Shown: positions 47,529 through 56,130, counted from the first letter of the stretch. The stretch: DNA of 64,000 nucleotides from Rhizobium sp. CB3090 (GCF_029714285.1 NZ_CP121663.1:682001-746000); one strand, 5' to 3'. The notes: generated by a model from the letters alone, not told the origin. Translations and numbers: made by a program.

Positions 47529-47925
47529 AGTGATTTTCCTCGATTATCAGGCCCACAAAGGCCGGATTGTTTCATGCCGTCGAATGGGGCGACGGCTGTG
47601 GAAATAAGATTTTCGTTGTCGCCGACAATACCGAATTCCAGCGCCTCGGCTACCCGAAAGATGCAGCCTGCATCGCGAGCGCAGAAATAAGAAGCAAGAC
47701 CGGAGTCTGGGCTTGGCTATCCGGCAGCGGCGACCGCTGCAAGCTGGGTGGAGCTGGTCTCGGCCCTTATCAAGTCTTCGAAGGAAGAGTAGATGCCGTA
47801 TCGGTGCACTCGCCCCCGCCGGCCTGCGGCAGCCGTGACGATCGCTGCGCTCGTCAGCGAGATGCCGATGACGAGCAGGACGGGAGGCCTGCAAAAATTC
47901 CCGTTCTGGTATTTAGGAAACTTAT
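47525..47925 (-). pseudogene. Aldehyde (succinate-semialdehyde type) dehydrogenase fossil, 3' end
   Basis: From about 47695 down to the TGA at 47525-47527 the minus strand reads [20 protein letters not shown], then [14 protein letters not shown] and [12 protein letters not shown]. This is the C-terminal signature of GabD-type aldehyde dehydrogenases, normally LISTEVAPFGG(V/M)KESGLGREGS. Upstream the same frame carries a stop (near 47718), and weaker homology (GNFCRPPVL near 47890-47910) persists. The catalytic Cys region and about three quarters of the gene are missing. The stop overlaps the aldolase ATG. Confidence 0.82.
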
Positions 47926-47926
47926 T

Positions 47927-47977
47927 GTTTTCCAAAATATGCGCTGTAAAATGGACGATAATAAGACTTTGGAAAAC
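47927..47977. promoter_or_regulatory. Inverted repeat at the TetR gene start
   Basis: GTTTTCCAAA (47927-47936) and TTTGGAAAAC (47968-47977) are exact inverted copies 31 bases apart. The right arm overlaps the tetR ribosome-binding site (GGAAAA). A dimeric autoregulator could use it, though the wide spacing makes two half-sites or two dimers likely. Confidence 0.45.
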
Positions 47978-47981
47978 GAAA

Positions 47982-48629
47982 ATGGTCGAAAATCAAATAT
48001 TTGAGAAGCGCCCGCGCGGCCGACCGCAACTGCGCTGCGATGACGATACGAAAAGCCTGATCATTGAGGCTGCCGACGCACAATTTCGGGAAAGCGGCTA
48101 TGCAGCCGCAAGCATCAATGCGATCGCCCAATCCGCCGGCGTCTCGACCAAGACGCTCTATCGGCTGTTTCCGACCAAGGCGGATTTGTTTTCAAGCATC
48201 GTTTCCGATCGCATAAGCCGGTTTTTTCTGGCGCTGGATCAGTCGACCCTGGAGACGATGGATTTGCGGCAAGGTTTGGAACGGCTGCTGACAGCCTATG
48301 GCATGTCGACGATGTCGGATGACACCATCGACATCATGCGTCTCGTCATCGCCGAATCGGACCGCTTTCCGGAAATCGCCACGTCCTTTTATGAGACGGC
48401 GATAGTCAGCTCGAACGCCATCATCGAAAAGTGGCTGATGACGCAGTGCGAACGCGGGCTGATCCGCCTGGAAGACCCGTATATGGCCTCCGGCATGCTG
48501 CGTGGAATGATGATCATGGAGCCGCAGCGCGCCGCCATCCTGCGCCAGCTCCCACCTCCAAACATTGCGGAGATCAGCCGCAGGGCACGAATCTGCGCTG
48601 AGGTCTTCCTGAAAGGTTGTCAGGTTTGA
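47982..48629 (+). CDS. TetR-family transcriptional regulator
   Basis: A 215-residue regulator. The N-terminal helix-turn-helix (about 20-65) has the TetR pattern IIEAADAQFRESGYAAASIN, then AGVSTKTLYRLFPTKADLF. The C-terminal ligand domain is helical (about 80-210) and matches the AefR-like group. The ATG at 47982 is chosen because GGAAAAC precedes it; a longer frame begins in the fossil region. Its divergent neighbour, the aldehyde dehydrogenase, is broken, so its present target may be itself or the aldolase. Confidence 0.85.
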   Translation: MVENQIFEKRPRGRPQLRCDDDTKSLIIEAADAQFRESGYAAASINAIAQSAGVSTKTLYRLFPTKADLFSSIVSDRISRFFLALDQSTLETMDLRQGLERLLTAYGMSTMSDDTIDIMRLVIAESDRFPEIATSFYETAIVSSNAIIEKWLMTQCERGLIRLEDPYMASGMLRGMMIMEPQRAAILRQLPPPNIAEISRRARICAEVFLKGCQV

Positions 48630-48639
48630 TAGGTATCAA

Positions 48640-48666
48640 TCCCGGCACGGATCGAGCGTGCCGGGA
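48640..48666 (+). terminator. Terminator-like hairpin after tetR
   Basis: TCCCGGCACG (48640-48649) and CGTGCCGGGA (48657-48666) form a perfect 10-bp stem with a 7-base loop, 11 bases after the tetR stop. No U-tract follows, so it may be a weak terminator or an mRNA 3' stabiliser before the gamma-glutamyltransferase gene. Confidence 0.55.
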
Positions 48667-48714
48667 CACGGCAGACGCGGACAGCAACAGACGATAGAGG
48701 ACGTTGAAAGGCAC

Positions 48715-50304
48715 ATGCAGCAGCGCGATTTTTTCAAGCCGGGCCGTTCGGTCGCAGTTTCCGACAGAGGCATGGCGGCAACCTCGCACCCTCAGGCGAC
48801 GCTTGCAGCCGTCGATATCCTGCGGGCCGGCGGCAATGCGGTCGATGCGGCCGTGGCGGCGGTGGCGCTGCAGTCAGTCATCGATCCGCACATGACGGGC
48901 ATCGGCGGCGACTGCTTCGCTCTCTATAGCCCGGCCGGCGGCACGCCGATCGCGCTTAATGGCTCCGGCCGCGCACCGCAAAAGGCGAAGCTCGATTACT
49001 TCCTGGAGAAGGGCTTTACCGCCATTCCCGACGACAGTGCGCATGCCGTCACCATTCCCGGCGCAGTCGATGCCTGGTGCCGGCTGATCGGCTCCTATGG
49101 CCGTTTCGACATGGGCCGCGTGCTGGCGCCGGCAATCGCAGCCGCCGAAGACGGCTATTGCGTTACGCCGCGCGTCGAACTCGACTGGAGCCGCTACAGC
49201 GATCGGGTCGCCAAATACCCGGCTTCTGCTGCCTATTTCCTGCCGTATGGCCGCGCGCCGCGCATCGGCGAACGCGTAGCCAACCCTGCCCTCGCCGCGA
49301 CGCTAAAAGCCATCGCCAAGGACGGTCGCGACGCCTTTTATCGCGGCAAGGTCGCGGAAGAAATTACTGAGCTTCTGCAATCGCTTGGCGGATTGCATGA
49401 AGAAAGTGATTTCGCTGATTACAAGGCATTCGAAACCGTGCCGATTTCCGGCAAGTACCGTGGCCGCGATCTGTTGGAGTGCCCGCCGAATGGCCAGGGC
49501 TTGGCCGCGCTGCTGATCACCCGCATTCTCGACGGCTTCGATCTTCGCGACCCCAAGCTCACTGAAGCGGATCGCATCCACTTGCTCGCCGAAGCAACCA
49601 AGGCCGGTTACGCTAGGCGCGATCAGCTCATCAGCGATCCCGACCACCTGACATTCAGCATCGACGAACTGCTGTCGGATCGGTCAGTTGCCGCCATGCG
49701 CTCGCAGATCAGCCTCGAACGTGCCGCCGACGCCGCGATCTGGGATGGGCCGACGCATAAGGACACGGTCTATGTCTCCGTCGTCGATCGCGACGGCAAT
49801 GCGATTTCGCTGATCAATTCGATCTTCTTCGCTTTCGGCAGCGGCATCTACGCGCCGCGCGCCGGCGTGCTGTTGCAGAACCGTGGCGCAGGCTTCGTCG
49901 TCAAGGAGGGCCACCCGAACGCCATCGGCCCGAGCAAGCTACCCTTCCACACCATCATCCCGGCGATGCTGATGGAAAACGGCAAGACGCGCATGAGCTT
50001 CGGCGTCATGGGCGGGCAATACCAAGCCGTCGGCCATGCCCATATGCTGAGCCAGATGCTTGACCGCGATCTCGATCCGCAGCAGGCAAGCGATCAGCCG
50101 CGCAGCTTCTGCTACGACGGCAAGCTCTCGCTCGAACCGACGATTTCGGAAGACGTCAAGCGGGACCTCGAGCGCCGCGGCCATGTGACCGAATGGGCGG
50201 ATGCTCCGATCGGCGGTGCGCAGGCGATTTGGATCGATCACGAGCGCGGCGTCCTCCTCGGCGCCTCCGACCACCGCAAGGACGGCATCGCGCTGGGGTA
50301 TTGA
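48715..50304 (+). CDS. Gamma-glutamyltransferase family protein
   Basis: A 529-residue Ntn-hydrolase precursor. GGNAVDAAVAAVALQSVIDP and MTGIGGDCFALYS are the conserved N-terminal part. The autocleavage Thr aligns with the first T of TVYVSVVDRDGNAIS, matching Thr391 of E. coli Ggt, and the GGQYQAVGH and GGAQAIW stretches are near the C-terminal subunit core. There is no signal peptide, so a cytosolic role (glutathione-like or gamma-glutamyl compounds, or cephalosporin-type acyl substrates) is expected. The ATG at 48715 follows GAAAGG; an upstream ATG adds 19 basic residues. Confidence 0.85.
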   Translation: MQQRDFFKPGRSVAVSDRGMAATSHPQATLAAVDILRAGGNAVDAAVAAVALQSVIDPHMTGIGGDCFALYSPAGGTPIALNGSGRAPQKAKLDYFLEKGFTAIPDDSAHAVTIPGAVDAWCRLIGSYGRFDMGRVLAPAIAAAEDGYCVTPRVELDWSRYSDRVAKYPASAAYFLPYGRAPRIGERVANPALAATLKAIAKDGRDAFYRGKVAEEITELLQSLGGLHEESDFADYKAFETVPISGKYRGRDLLECPPNGQGLAALLITRILDGFDLRDPKLTEADRIHLLAEATKAGYARRDQLISDPDHLTFSIDELLSDRSVAAMRSQISLERAADAAIWDGPTHKDTVYVSVVDRDGNAISLINSIFFAFGSGIYAPRAGVLLQNRGAGFVVKEGHPNAIGPSKLPFHTIIPAMLMENGKTRMSFGVMGGQYQAVGHAHMLSQMLDRDLDPQQASDQPRSFCYDGKLSLEPTISEDVKRDLERRGHVTEWADAPIGGAQAIWIDHERGVLLGASDHRKDGIALGY

Positions 50305-50352
50305 GACCGCCATCGATGCTGCGCGATCTGCGCATCTCGACGATCTTCCTGT

Positions 50353-50387
50353 GAGAAAGCCGGCGCGTTGCCGGCTTCTCGAATTTT
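50353..50387 (+). terminator. Rho-independent terminator
   Basis: GAGAAAGCCGGC, a short GCGTT loop, then GCCGGCTTCTC, followed by GAATTTT. A 9-10 bp stem with a short T-run lies 48 bases after the gamma-glutamyltransferase stop and just before the convergent rhaI end; it may serve both strands. Confidence 0.75.
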
Positions 50388-50393
50388 GACGTC

Positions 50394-51686
50394 TCAGATA
50401 ATTCCGCCCCCGCCTGCCGCCGAGGCCGGCCGCTCGCCAGCAACCTTTTTGCGGTAGCCGCTTGCCCGATAAGCGGCCACCGGATCGATGGCGCCGCCGG
50501 TGCGGCGGCGGGCTTCCGCAAGGATGGGCTCGACATCGGCACGATAAGCGCGCTTCAGCGTCTCGGATGCCATAAGGGCGTCGTTAGAGTCTTGATAGTC
50601 CGCCAGCGCTTTCCGGTCGACGATCAATGCCTGCGCATAGGCGCGGCGGATTTCGTTGGCACTGGAAATCAGGCTTTCGATCGGGTCGGTGACATTGTGC
50701 GACTGGTCGATCATATGGGCCGGATGGAAGCCTTTGACGCCGCGATGCTCGGCCTCGACCAGTTCATTGAAGACGAGGAACAGGCGATAGGGCTCGATCG
50801 CGCCGGCGTCGAGATCGTCGTCGCCATATTTGGAATCGTTGAAGTGGAAACCGCCGAGCTTGCCGAACTGTATGAGGCGCGCGACGATCATCTCGATATT
50901 GGTGTTCGGGGCGTGATGGCCAAGATCGACGAGGCAGAAGGCCTTGGGCCCGAGGGTCTGCGCGATCAGATAGTTCGTTCCCCAATCCTGTACGACGGTC
51001 GAATAGAAGGCCGGTTCGTACATCTTGTGCTCGGAAAACAGCCGCCAGTCATCCGGCAAGGCCTTGTAGATCTCTGCCATCGCGGCGAGGTAACGCTCGA
51101 ACGCCTTGGTGAAATTGCTTTGGCCCGGGAAGTTGGAACCGTCACCGATCCAGACCGTCAGCGCCTTCGAACCGATCGCCTTGCCGATCTCGATGCATTC
51201 CAGATTGTGCTCGACAGCCTGGGCGCGCGTCGCCGCATCGACATGGCTGAGCGAGCCGTATTTATAGGAATGCGCCTGGCCGGGCGCATCGGAGAAAGTG
51301 TTGGAATTCATGGCATCGAAACCGAGGCCGAGCGCGTCGCCCTTCGCCTTCAATTCCTTTGCATCGGCCTTGTCCCAGGGGATATGCAGCGAAACGGTCG
51401 GCGTCGCCTGCGTCAATTGGTGGATGACGGCGCAATCGTCGAGCTTGTCGAAAATGCCGCGTGGTTCGCCGGTGCCCGGAAAACGGGCAAAGCGCGTACC
51501 GCCGGTGCCGACACCCCAGGAGGGCACGGCGACAAAGAATTCGGAGACCTTTTTCGTCACCGTCTCGATATCGACGCCGCGGCGCGCAAGCGTGGCGCCG
51601 AGCGCCTCATAATCGGATTTCAGCGCAGCGGCGCGCTTGTCGTTTTCTGCAGCGACCAGATCCGGCGCAATTCTGAACTCGGCCAT
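50394..51686 (-). CDS. rhaI: L-rhamnose isomerase RhaI
   Basis: A 430-residue TIM-barrel isomerase of the RhaI type found in rhizobia and pseudomonads, interconverting L-rhamnose and L-rhamnulose with divalent metal. Visible metal-site stretches are FSEHKMYEPAFY (Glu), FCLVDLGHHAPNTNIE (Asp/His) and GFHFNDSKYGDDDLD (His/Asp). The C-terminus ends in a glycine-rich tail. It is the second gene after rhaD in the leftward unit, but 236 bases with two palindromic repeats separate them. TTCCTCCC complements a strong GGGAGGAA site just upstream of its ATG. Confidence 0.93.
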   Translation of the reverse strand: MAEFRIAPDLVAAENDKRAAALKSDYEALGATLARRGVDIETVTKKVSEFFVAVPSWGVGTGGTRFARFPGTGEPRGIFDKLDDCAVIHQLTQATPTVSLHIPWDKADAKELKAKGDALGLGFDAMNSNTFSDAPGQAHSYKYGSLSHVDAATRAQAVEHNLECIEIGKAIGSKALTVWIGDGSNFPGQSNFTKAFERYLAAMAEIYKALPDDWRLFSEHKMYEPAFYSTVVQDWGTNYLIAQTLGPKAFCLVDLGHHAPNTNIEMIVARLIQFGKLGGFHFNDSKYGDDDLDAGAIEPYRLFLVFNELVEAEHRGVKGFHPAHMIDQSHNVTDPIESLISSANEIRRAYAQALIVDRKALADYQDSNDALMASETLKRAYRADVEPILAEARRRTGGAIDPVAAYRASGYRKKVAGERPASAAGGGGII

Positions 51687-51748
51687 TCTTTCCTCCCAGG
51701 TATGTCATTCGAAATCTTACGGTGCGATCACCCTGCAAGCCATCACCC

Positions 51749-51793
51749 GCCCTCGCCCTTCGAGGGCCCTATGGGCCACCTCAGGGTGAGGGC
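51749..51793. repeat. Palindromic repeat element 1 between rhaD and rhaI
   Basis: GCCCTCGCCCT (51749-51759) and AGGGTGAGGGC (51783-51793) pair at ten of eleven positions. The CCTC...GAGG composition is like the short REP-type elements common between genes in Rhizobiales. It lies inside the rhaDI unit. Confidence 0.55.
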
Positions 51794-51825
51794 TGATCTC
51801 CTCGTCAGTTGGCGCAGTCGCTACT

Positions 51826-51896
51826 CCATCCTCATGGTGAGGTGCACTGTCGCAGGAGCGAAGCGAGTGCGGCAGGGCCTCGAACCACGAGGATGG
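51826..51896. repeat. Palindromic repeat element 2 between rhaD and rhaI
   Basis: CCATCCTCATGGT (51826-51838) and ACCACGAGGATGG (51884-51896) pair at twelve of thirteen positions. The intervening GCAGGAGCGAAGCGAGTGC stretch is typical of dispersed rhizobial repeats (CCTCATGGTGAGGTGC ... GAGCCTCGAACCA). Together with element 1 it could form mRNA structure that protects upstream rhaD message. Confidence 0.65.
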
Positions 51897-51922
51897 CCCC
51901 GAGGCTGCCACTTCCTTACCGA

Positions 51923-54019
51923 CTAGCGCGTAAAGCTCTGCGCGTTCCCCGCATCAACATTGATGATGTTGCCCGTCGACTTGGCGGAGAGGTCGGAAGC
52001 GAGGAAATAGATTGCCTCGGCAATATCTTCCGGGAAAACGTTGAGCTTCAACATCGAGCGCTTGCGGTAATGTTCCTCCAGCTCGTCCACCTCGATCTTC
52101 GAAGAGGCGGCGCGCTGCTCGCGCCATTCGCCATTCCAGATCTTGGACCCGCGCAGGACGGCGTCGGGATTGACGGTGTTGACGCGAATGCCCGCATCCG
52201 CTCCTTCGAGCGCCAGGCAACGCGCCAGATGGATTTCGGCGGCCTTGGCCGTGCAATAGGCGGCCGCATTCGGCGACGAGGCAAGACCGTTCTTGGAGGC
52301 AACGAAGACGATGTTGCCGCCGAGACTCTGGCGGCGGAAAAGCCGGAAGGCTTCGCGCGAGACGAGGAAATAGCCGGTGGCGAGAATATCTATATTGCGG
52401 TTCCACGTCGAAAGCTCCGTGCTTTCGATCGGTGCGGAGGAGGCAATGCCGGCATTCGAAACAAGAATGTCGATGCCACCGAATTCAACGCAGGCTTCCG
52501 CGAAGGACGAAATCACGGCATCCTCCTTGGTCACGTCAAGCTTGATGCTGCGCACCGAGTCCGCACCGAATTTCTTGGCGAAGTCGTCCTGCGTGCTCTC
52601 TAATGCTGCCTGATCGATGTCAGCCAGCACCACGCAGGCGCCCTCTCCCACCAGACGCGCCGCCGTTGCGCGGCCGATGCCACCGGCGCCGCCGGTGACG
52701 AAAGCAACGCGACCGGCAAGGCTCTTCGGCTTCGGCATGCGCTGCAGCTTCGCTTCTTCCAGCAGCCAATATTCGATATCGAAGGCTTCCTGCTCCGGCA
52801 GGCCCTGATATTCAGACACGGTCGATGCGCCGCGCATGACGTTAATGGCATTGACGTAGAACTCGCCGGCAATGCGCGCCGTCGCCTTGTCGCGGGCAAA
52901 GGAGAGCAGGCCGACGCCCGGCACCAGGAAGATCACCGGGTTGGGGTCGCGCATGGCTGGCGAATTGTCGTGCTTGCAGTCGTTGTAATAGCGGGCGTAG
53001 TCGGCGCGGTAGTCTTCCAGCGCCTGGTCGAGGCCGGCGATGACGGCATCGGCGTCGGGCTTGGCCGGATCGAAGTCGACGATCAGCGGCCGGATCTTCG
53101 TGCGCAGGAAATGGTCCGGGCAACTGGTGCCAAGCGCGCCCAGCGGACGGAGATTGTTCGAGTTGACGAATTCCAGCACGGCATCCTGGTCATCGAAATG
53201 ACCGAGCTTGCGCTCCGCCTTGCCGATGCGACCGCGAATTTCCGGCATCAGCTTGGCGGCAATCGCGTGGCGTTCGGCCCGCGGCAGACTCTGGACCACC
53301 GCGCCACCGAAGATGGTCTTACCTTCAGTCTTTGCCGCAAACCATTGAATGGCCTTGTTGATGATCGCAAGCGTCAGTTCGTAGCAGCTCTTTGCATCGT
53401 TGGCCCAAGTAAAGAGGCCATGGCTTTCGAGAACGACGCCCTTGGCATTCGGATGCGCCTTGACGAAGGCTTCGAGATCGAGGCCGAGCTGGAAACCGGG
53501 GCGCCGCCAGGGCAGCCAGCCGATATCTTCACCGAAGATTTCGCGCGTCAGCTCGCGAGAGTTCTTGGAAGCCGCGATCGCGATGATCGCGTCGGGATGC
53601 ATATGGTCGACATGGGTAAAGGGCACGAAACCGTGCAACGGCGTGTCGATGGAAGCGGCACGGGCATTGAGGTTGAAAGTGCAATGCGGCAAGAAGCCGA
53701 CCATGCGGTCTTCGTCGGCAACGCCCTTATAGATGCTCTTCAGGCTCTCGAGCTTGTCCTGATAAAGCGTGGCAAAACCGTCGAGTTTGATGGTGCCGAC
53801 ATCGCCGCCGGAGCCTTTGACCCACAGTACTTTAACCTTCCCGCCGGTCAGCGGATCGGTTTCCATGACCTTGGCGGACGTATTGCCGCCACCGTAATTG
53901 GTGATACGCTTGTCAGCACCGAGCAGATTCGACCGGTAGAGAAGCTTGCCTGGCTCATCGAGGCCGGCCGCATATGCATCATCCCAACGGTTTTCCAGAA
54001 GCTGAACCTCAGCCGCCAT
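51923..54019 (-). CDS. rhaD: RhaD: rhamnulose-1-phosphate aldolase fused to a short-chain dehydrogenase
   Basis: A 698-residue bifunctional enzyme. The N-terminal class II aldolase/adducin domain (about 20-400) has NYGGGNTSAK and VDHMHPDAIIAIAAS, the latter with zinc His residues. The C-terminal SDR domain (about 430-695) has GRVAFVTGGAGGIGRATAAR and the catalytic AAYCTAKAAEIH (Tyr/Lys). It cleaves rhamnulose-1-phosphate to dihydroxyacetone phosphate and lactaldehyde, and the fused SDR oxidises the lactaldehyde. The ATG at 54019 has GGGAGGA upstream; ATG at 54040 adds seven residues. First gene of the leftward unit, divergent from rhaR. Confidence 0.94.
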   Translation of the reverse strand: MAAEVQLLENRWDDAYAAGLDEPGKLLYRSNLLGADKRITNYGGGNTSAKVMETDPLTGGKVKVLWVKGSGGDVGTIKLDGFATLYQDKLESLKSIYKGVADEDRMVGFLPHCTFNLNARAASIDTPLHGFVPFTHVDHMHPDAIIAIAASKNSRELTREIFGEDIGWLPWRRPGFQLGLDLEAFVKAHPNAKGVVLESHGLFTWANDAKSCYELTLAIINKAIQWFAAKTEGKTIFGGAVVQSLPRAERHAIAAKLMPEIRGRIGKAERKLGHFDDQDAVLEFVNSNNLRPLGALGTSCPDHFLRTKIRPLIVDFDPAKPDADAVIAGLDQALEDYRADYARYYNDCKHDNSPAMRDPNPVIFLVPGVGLLSFARDKATARIAGEFYVNAINVMRGASTVSEYQGLPEQEAFDIEYWLLEEAKLQRMPKPKSLAGRVAFVTGGAGGIGRATAARLVGEGACVVLADIDQAALESTQDDFAKKFGADSVRSIKLDVTKEDAVISSFAEACVEFGGIDILVSNAGIASSAPIESTELSTWNRNIDILATGYFLVSREAFRLFRRQSLGGNIVFVASKNGLASSPNAAAYCTAKAAEIHLARCLALEGADAGIRVNTVNPDAVLRGSKIWNGEWREQRAASSKIEVDELEEHYRKRSMLKLNVFPEDIAEAIYFLASDLSAKSTGNIINVDAGNAQSFTR

Positions 54020-54126
54020 GTCATCCTCCCATAAGATCAAGTCTTGCGGACGGTCGGAAACATGCTCAAACCGCCCCTGTTAATCACGATATCGCTCACG
54101 CATAGTCGCTTTGTCAATCGAAAACG

Positions 54127-54138
54127 ATCAAATTTGAT
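54127..54138. promoter_or_regulatory. 12-bp palindrome in the rhaD/rhaR promoter region
   Basis: ATCAAATTTGAT is a perfect palindrome 108 bases upstream of rhaD, in an AT-rich divergent promoter. It is a candidate RhaR site or promoter element on the rhaD side. DeoR-family sites vary, so this is tentative. Confidence 0.4.
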
Positions 54139-54173
54139 AATGCTGCGATGCAATATGAAAGTTTTTGAGCGTT

Positions 54174-54194
54174 TGTGATTGACACTTTGTCACA
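54174..54194. promoter_or_regulatory. TGTGA-N11-TCACA dyad overlapping a TTGACA box
   Basis: TGTGA (54174-54178) and TCACA (54190-54194) flank an 11-base centre containing TTGACA. The dyad lies 30-50 bases before rhaR and may be the DeoR-type operator that overlaps the -35 element of rhaRSTPQUK. The spacing does not fit a CRP site. Confidence 0.45.
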
Positions 54195-54224
54195 TTTGCG
54201 AAATAACCCGAGAAGGAGGAGCCG

Positions 54225-55037
54225 ATGCACGAACGTGAACGCCATCGCATCATTTTGAGCGCCGTACAAGAAAAGCCTGTGGTGACGATTCAGGATATTT
54301 CTGAATTGACCGAGGCCTCCGAAGCGACGATCCGCCGTGATATTGCGGCCCTGCATGTGCAGGGAAAAATCCGGCGCGTGCGCGGCGGTGCAGAATCCAT
54401 CCATCCTCCGCAACTCGGCAATTTGGCCGGGCGTCCCTTCCGCGTTTCGGAAGGCGTCAATATCGATAAGAAACGAGCAATTGCGCGCAAAGCCGCCGAA
54501 TTATGCGGCCAGGGCGATGCCATCATCATCAATGGCGGCACGACGACATTCCAGCTTGTCCACTATATTTCGGCCTATCGGCTGCAGGTGATGACCAATT
54601 CCTTCGCCATCGCCGAACATTTGGTCAAGCATTCCAAAAATACGGTGACGGTCCCGGGCGGCGCGATCTATCGCGAGCAGAGCCTGATCCTGTCGCCCTT
54701 CGACAACGATACGACCCGGAACTTCTACGCGCGGCGCATGTTCGTCGGCGCGCAGGGCGTTGGTCCGCTCGGCATCATGGAAGCCGACGCGCTGGTGATC
54801 CAGAGCGAGCAGAAGCTGATGCGCCAGGCCGACGAGCTGGTCGTGATGGTCGATTCCAGCAAGTTCCGTCAGCGCTCCAGCCTGATCCTTTGCCCGCTTG
54901 AGCAGGTGACGACGATCATCACCGATGACGGCGTTTCGGCGGAAACTGTACGCATGGTCGAGGATGCCGGCGTGTCGCTGATTATCGCGAGCGTCACGGC
55001 GCAGGCCGAGAGGGAGGATTCCCCGTCCGTCGCATGA
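54225..55037 (+). CDS. rhaR: DeoR-family rhamnose regulator RhaR
   Basis: A 270-residue regulator. The N-terminal DeoR HTH (about 5-60) reads VVTIQDISELTEASEATIRRD, then LHVQGKIRRVRGGAE, the family signature. The C-terminal sugar-isomerase-like domain has IINGGTTTFQLVHYI and the closing FVGAQGVGPLGIMEAD, which binds a phosphorylated sugar in other members. AGAAGGAGGAG precedes the ATG. It heads rhaRSTPQUK and is divergent from rhaD. In R. leguminosarum the equivalent locus has these same two transcripts. Confidence 0.9.
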   Translation: MHERERHRIILSAVQEKPVVTIQDISELTEASEATIRRDIAALHVQGKIRRVRGGAESIHPPQLGNLAGRPFRVSEGVNIDKKRAIARKAAELCGQGDAIIINGGTTTFQLVHYISAYRLQVMTNSFAIAEHLVKHSKNTVTVPGGAIYREQSLILSPFDNDTTRNFYARRMFVGAQGVGPLGIMEADALVIQSEQKLMRQADELVVMVDSSKFRQRSSLILCPLEQVTTIITDDGVSAETVRMVEDAGVSLIIASVTAQAEREDSPSVA

Positions 55038-55090
55038 GATAAGCGGCGTGGCGGGGTGAGCATAGCCTATCAACTTTGGGAGGAAGAGAC

Positions 55091-56086
55091 ATGAATATTG
55101 CAAAGAAATTGGCGATCGGCGTAGCGCTGGCCGTCGCAATGATGGCCGGTACGGCAAGTGCGAAGGACATCAAGATCGGCCTCGTGGTGAAGTCGCTCGG
55201 CAACGGCTTCTTCGAAGCGGCCAATAAGGGCGCACAGGAAGCTGCCAAGGAACTCGGCGGCGTCCAGGTCATCTACACCGGCCCGACTTCCACGACGGCC
55301 GAAGGCCAGATCGAAGTCATCAACTCGCTGATCGCACAGGGCGTCGATGCCATCGCCATTTCTGCCAATGATCCGGACGCTGTCGTCCCGGCTCTGAAGA
55401 AGGCAACGCAGCGCGGCATCAAGGTTATCTCCTGGGATTCCGGTGTCGCTCCGGCCGGCCGCATTCTGCAGCTGAATCCCTCGTCCAACGAGCTGATCGG
55501 CAAGATGTGCCTGACGCTCGCTAAGGATCATCTTGACGGCGGCAAGGGCAACTTCGCCATCCTGTCGGCCACTACCACCTCGACCAACCAGAACATCTGG
55601 ATCGGCGAGATGAAGAAGCAGCTCAAGGACTTCCCGGGCCTCAACCTGGTAACGACCGTTTACGGTGACGACCTTTCGGATAAGAGCTATCGTGAAGCCC
55701 AGGGCCTCCTTACCTCGCATCCGGAAGTCAAGGTCATCGTTGCTCCGACGACCGTCGGCGTGCTTGCCGCTTCGCAGGCCGTCAAGGATGCCGGCAAGAT
55801 CGGCCAGGTCTATGTGACCGGTCTCGGCCTGCCGTCCGAAATGGCCGGTGCCATCAAGTCGGGTGCGACGAAGGAATTTGCGATCTGGAACCCGATCGAC
55901 CTCGGCTACTCGGCTACGCAGATCGCCTACCGCCTCGTCAAGGGTGAAACCAATGGCAAGCCGGGCAGCGAAATCAATGCCGGCCGCATGGGCAAGATCA
56001 AGGTCGGAGACAATGGCGAAGCCGCCATGGCCGATCCCTTCGTCTACAACGCTTCGAATATCGATCAGTTCTCCAAGGTCTTCTGA
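55091..56086 (+). CDS. rhaS: Rhamnose ABC importer periplasmic binding protein RhaS
   Basis: A 331-residue cluster B binding protein with a 24-residue signal peptide (MNIAKKLAIGVALAVAMMAG). The mature protein begins KDIKIGLVVKSLGNGFF, with AISANDPDAVVPALKKA and ISWDSGVAPAGR around the sugar pocket, the pattern of RbsB-like rhamnose receptors. GGGAGGAAGAGAC precedes the ATG at 55091; an in-frame ATG at 55076 is less likely. A strong hairpin follows its stop. Confidence 0.93.
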   Translation: MNIAKKLAIGVALAVAMMAGTASAKDIKIGLVVKSLGNGFFEAANKGAQEAAKELGGVQVIYTGPTSTTAEGQIEVINSLIAQGVDAIAISANDPDAVVPALKKATQRGIKVISWDSGVAPAGRILQLNPSSNELIGKMCLTLAKDHLDGGKGNFAILSATTTSTNQNIWIGEMKKQLKDFPGLNLVTTVYGDDLSDKSYREAQGLLTSHPEVKVIVAPTTVGVLAASQAVKDAGKIGQVYVTGLGLPSEMAGAIKSGATKEFAIWNPIDLGYSATQIAYRLVKGETNGKPGSEINAGRMGKIKVGDNGEAAMADPFVYNASNIDQFSKVF

Positions 56087-56108
56087 TCGACGGCTTCATT
56101 CGCAGCTT

Positions 56109-56130
56109 TCCGGCGGCTTCGGCCGCCGGA
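56109..56130 (+). terminator. Hairpin after rhaS
   Basis: TCCGGCGGC (56109-56117) and GCCGCCGGA (56122-56130) form a perfect 9-bp stem with a stable UUCG tetraloop, followed by TTTGG. It lies 22 bases after the rhaS stop within the operon. Partial termination or 3' protection would boost rhaS over rhaTPQUK, a common scheme for binding proteins. Confidence 0.7.
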
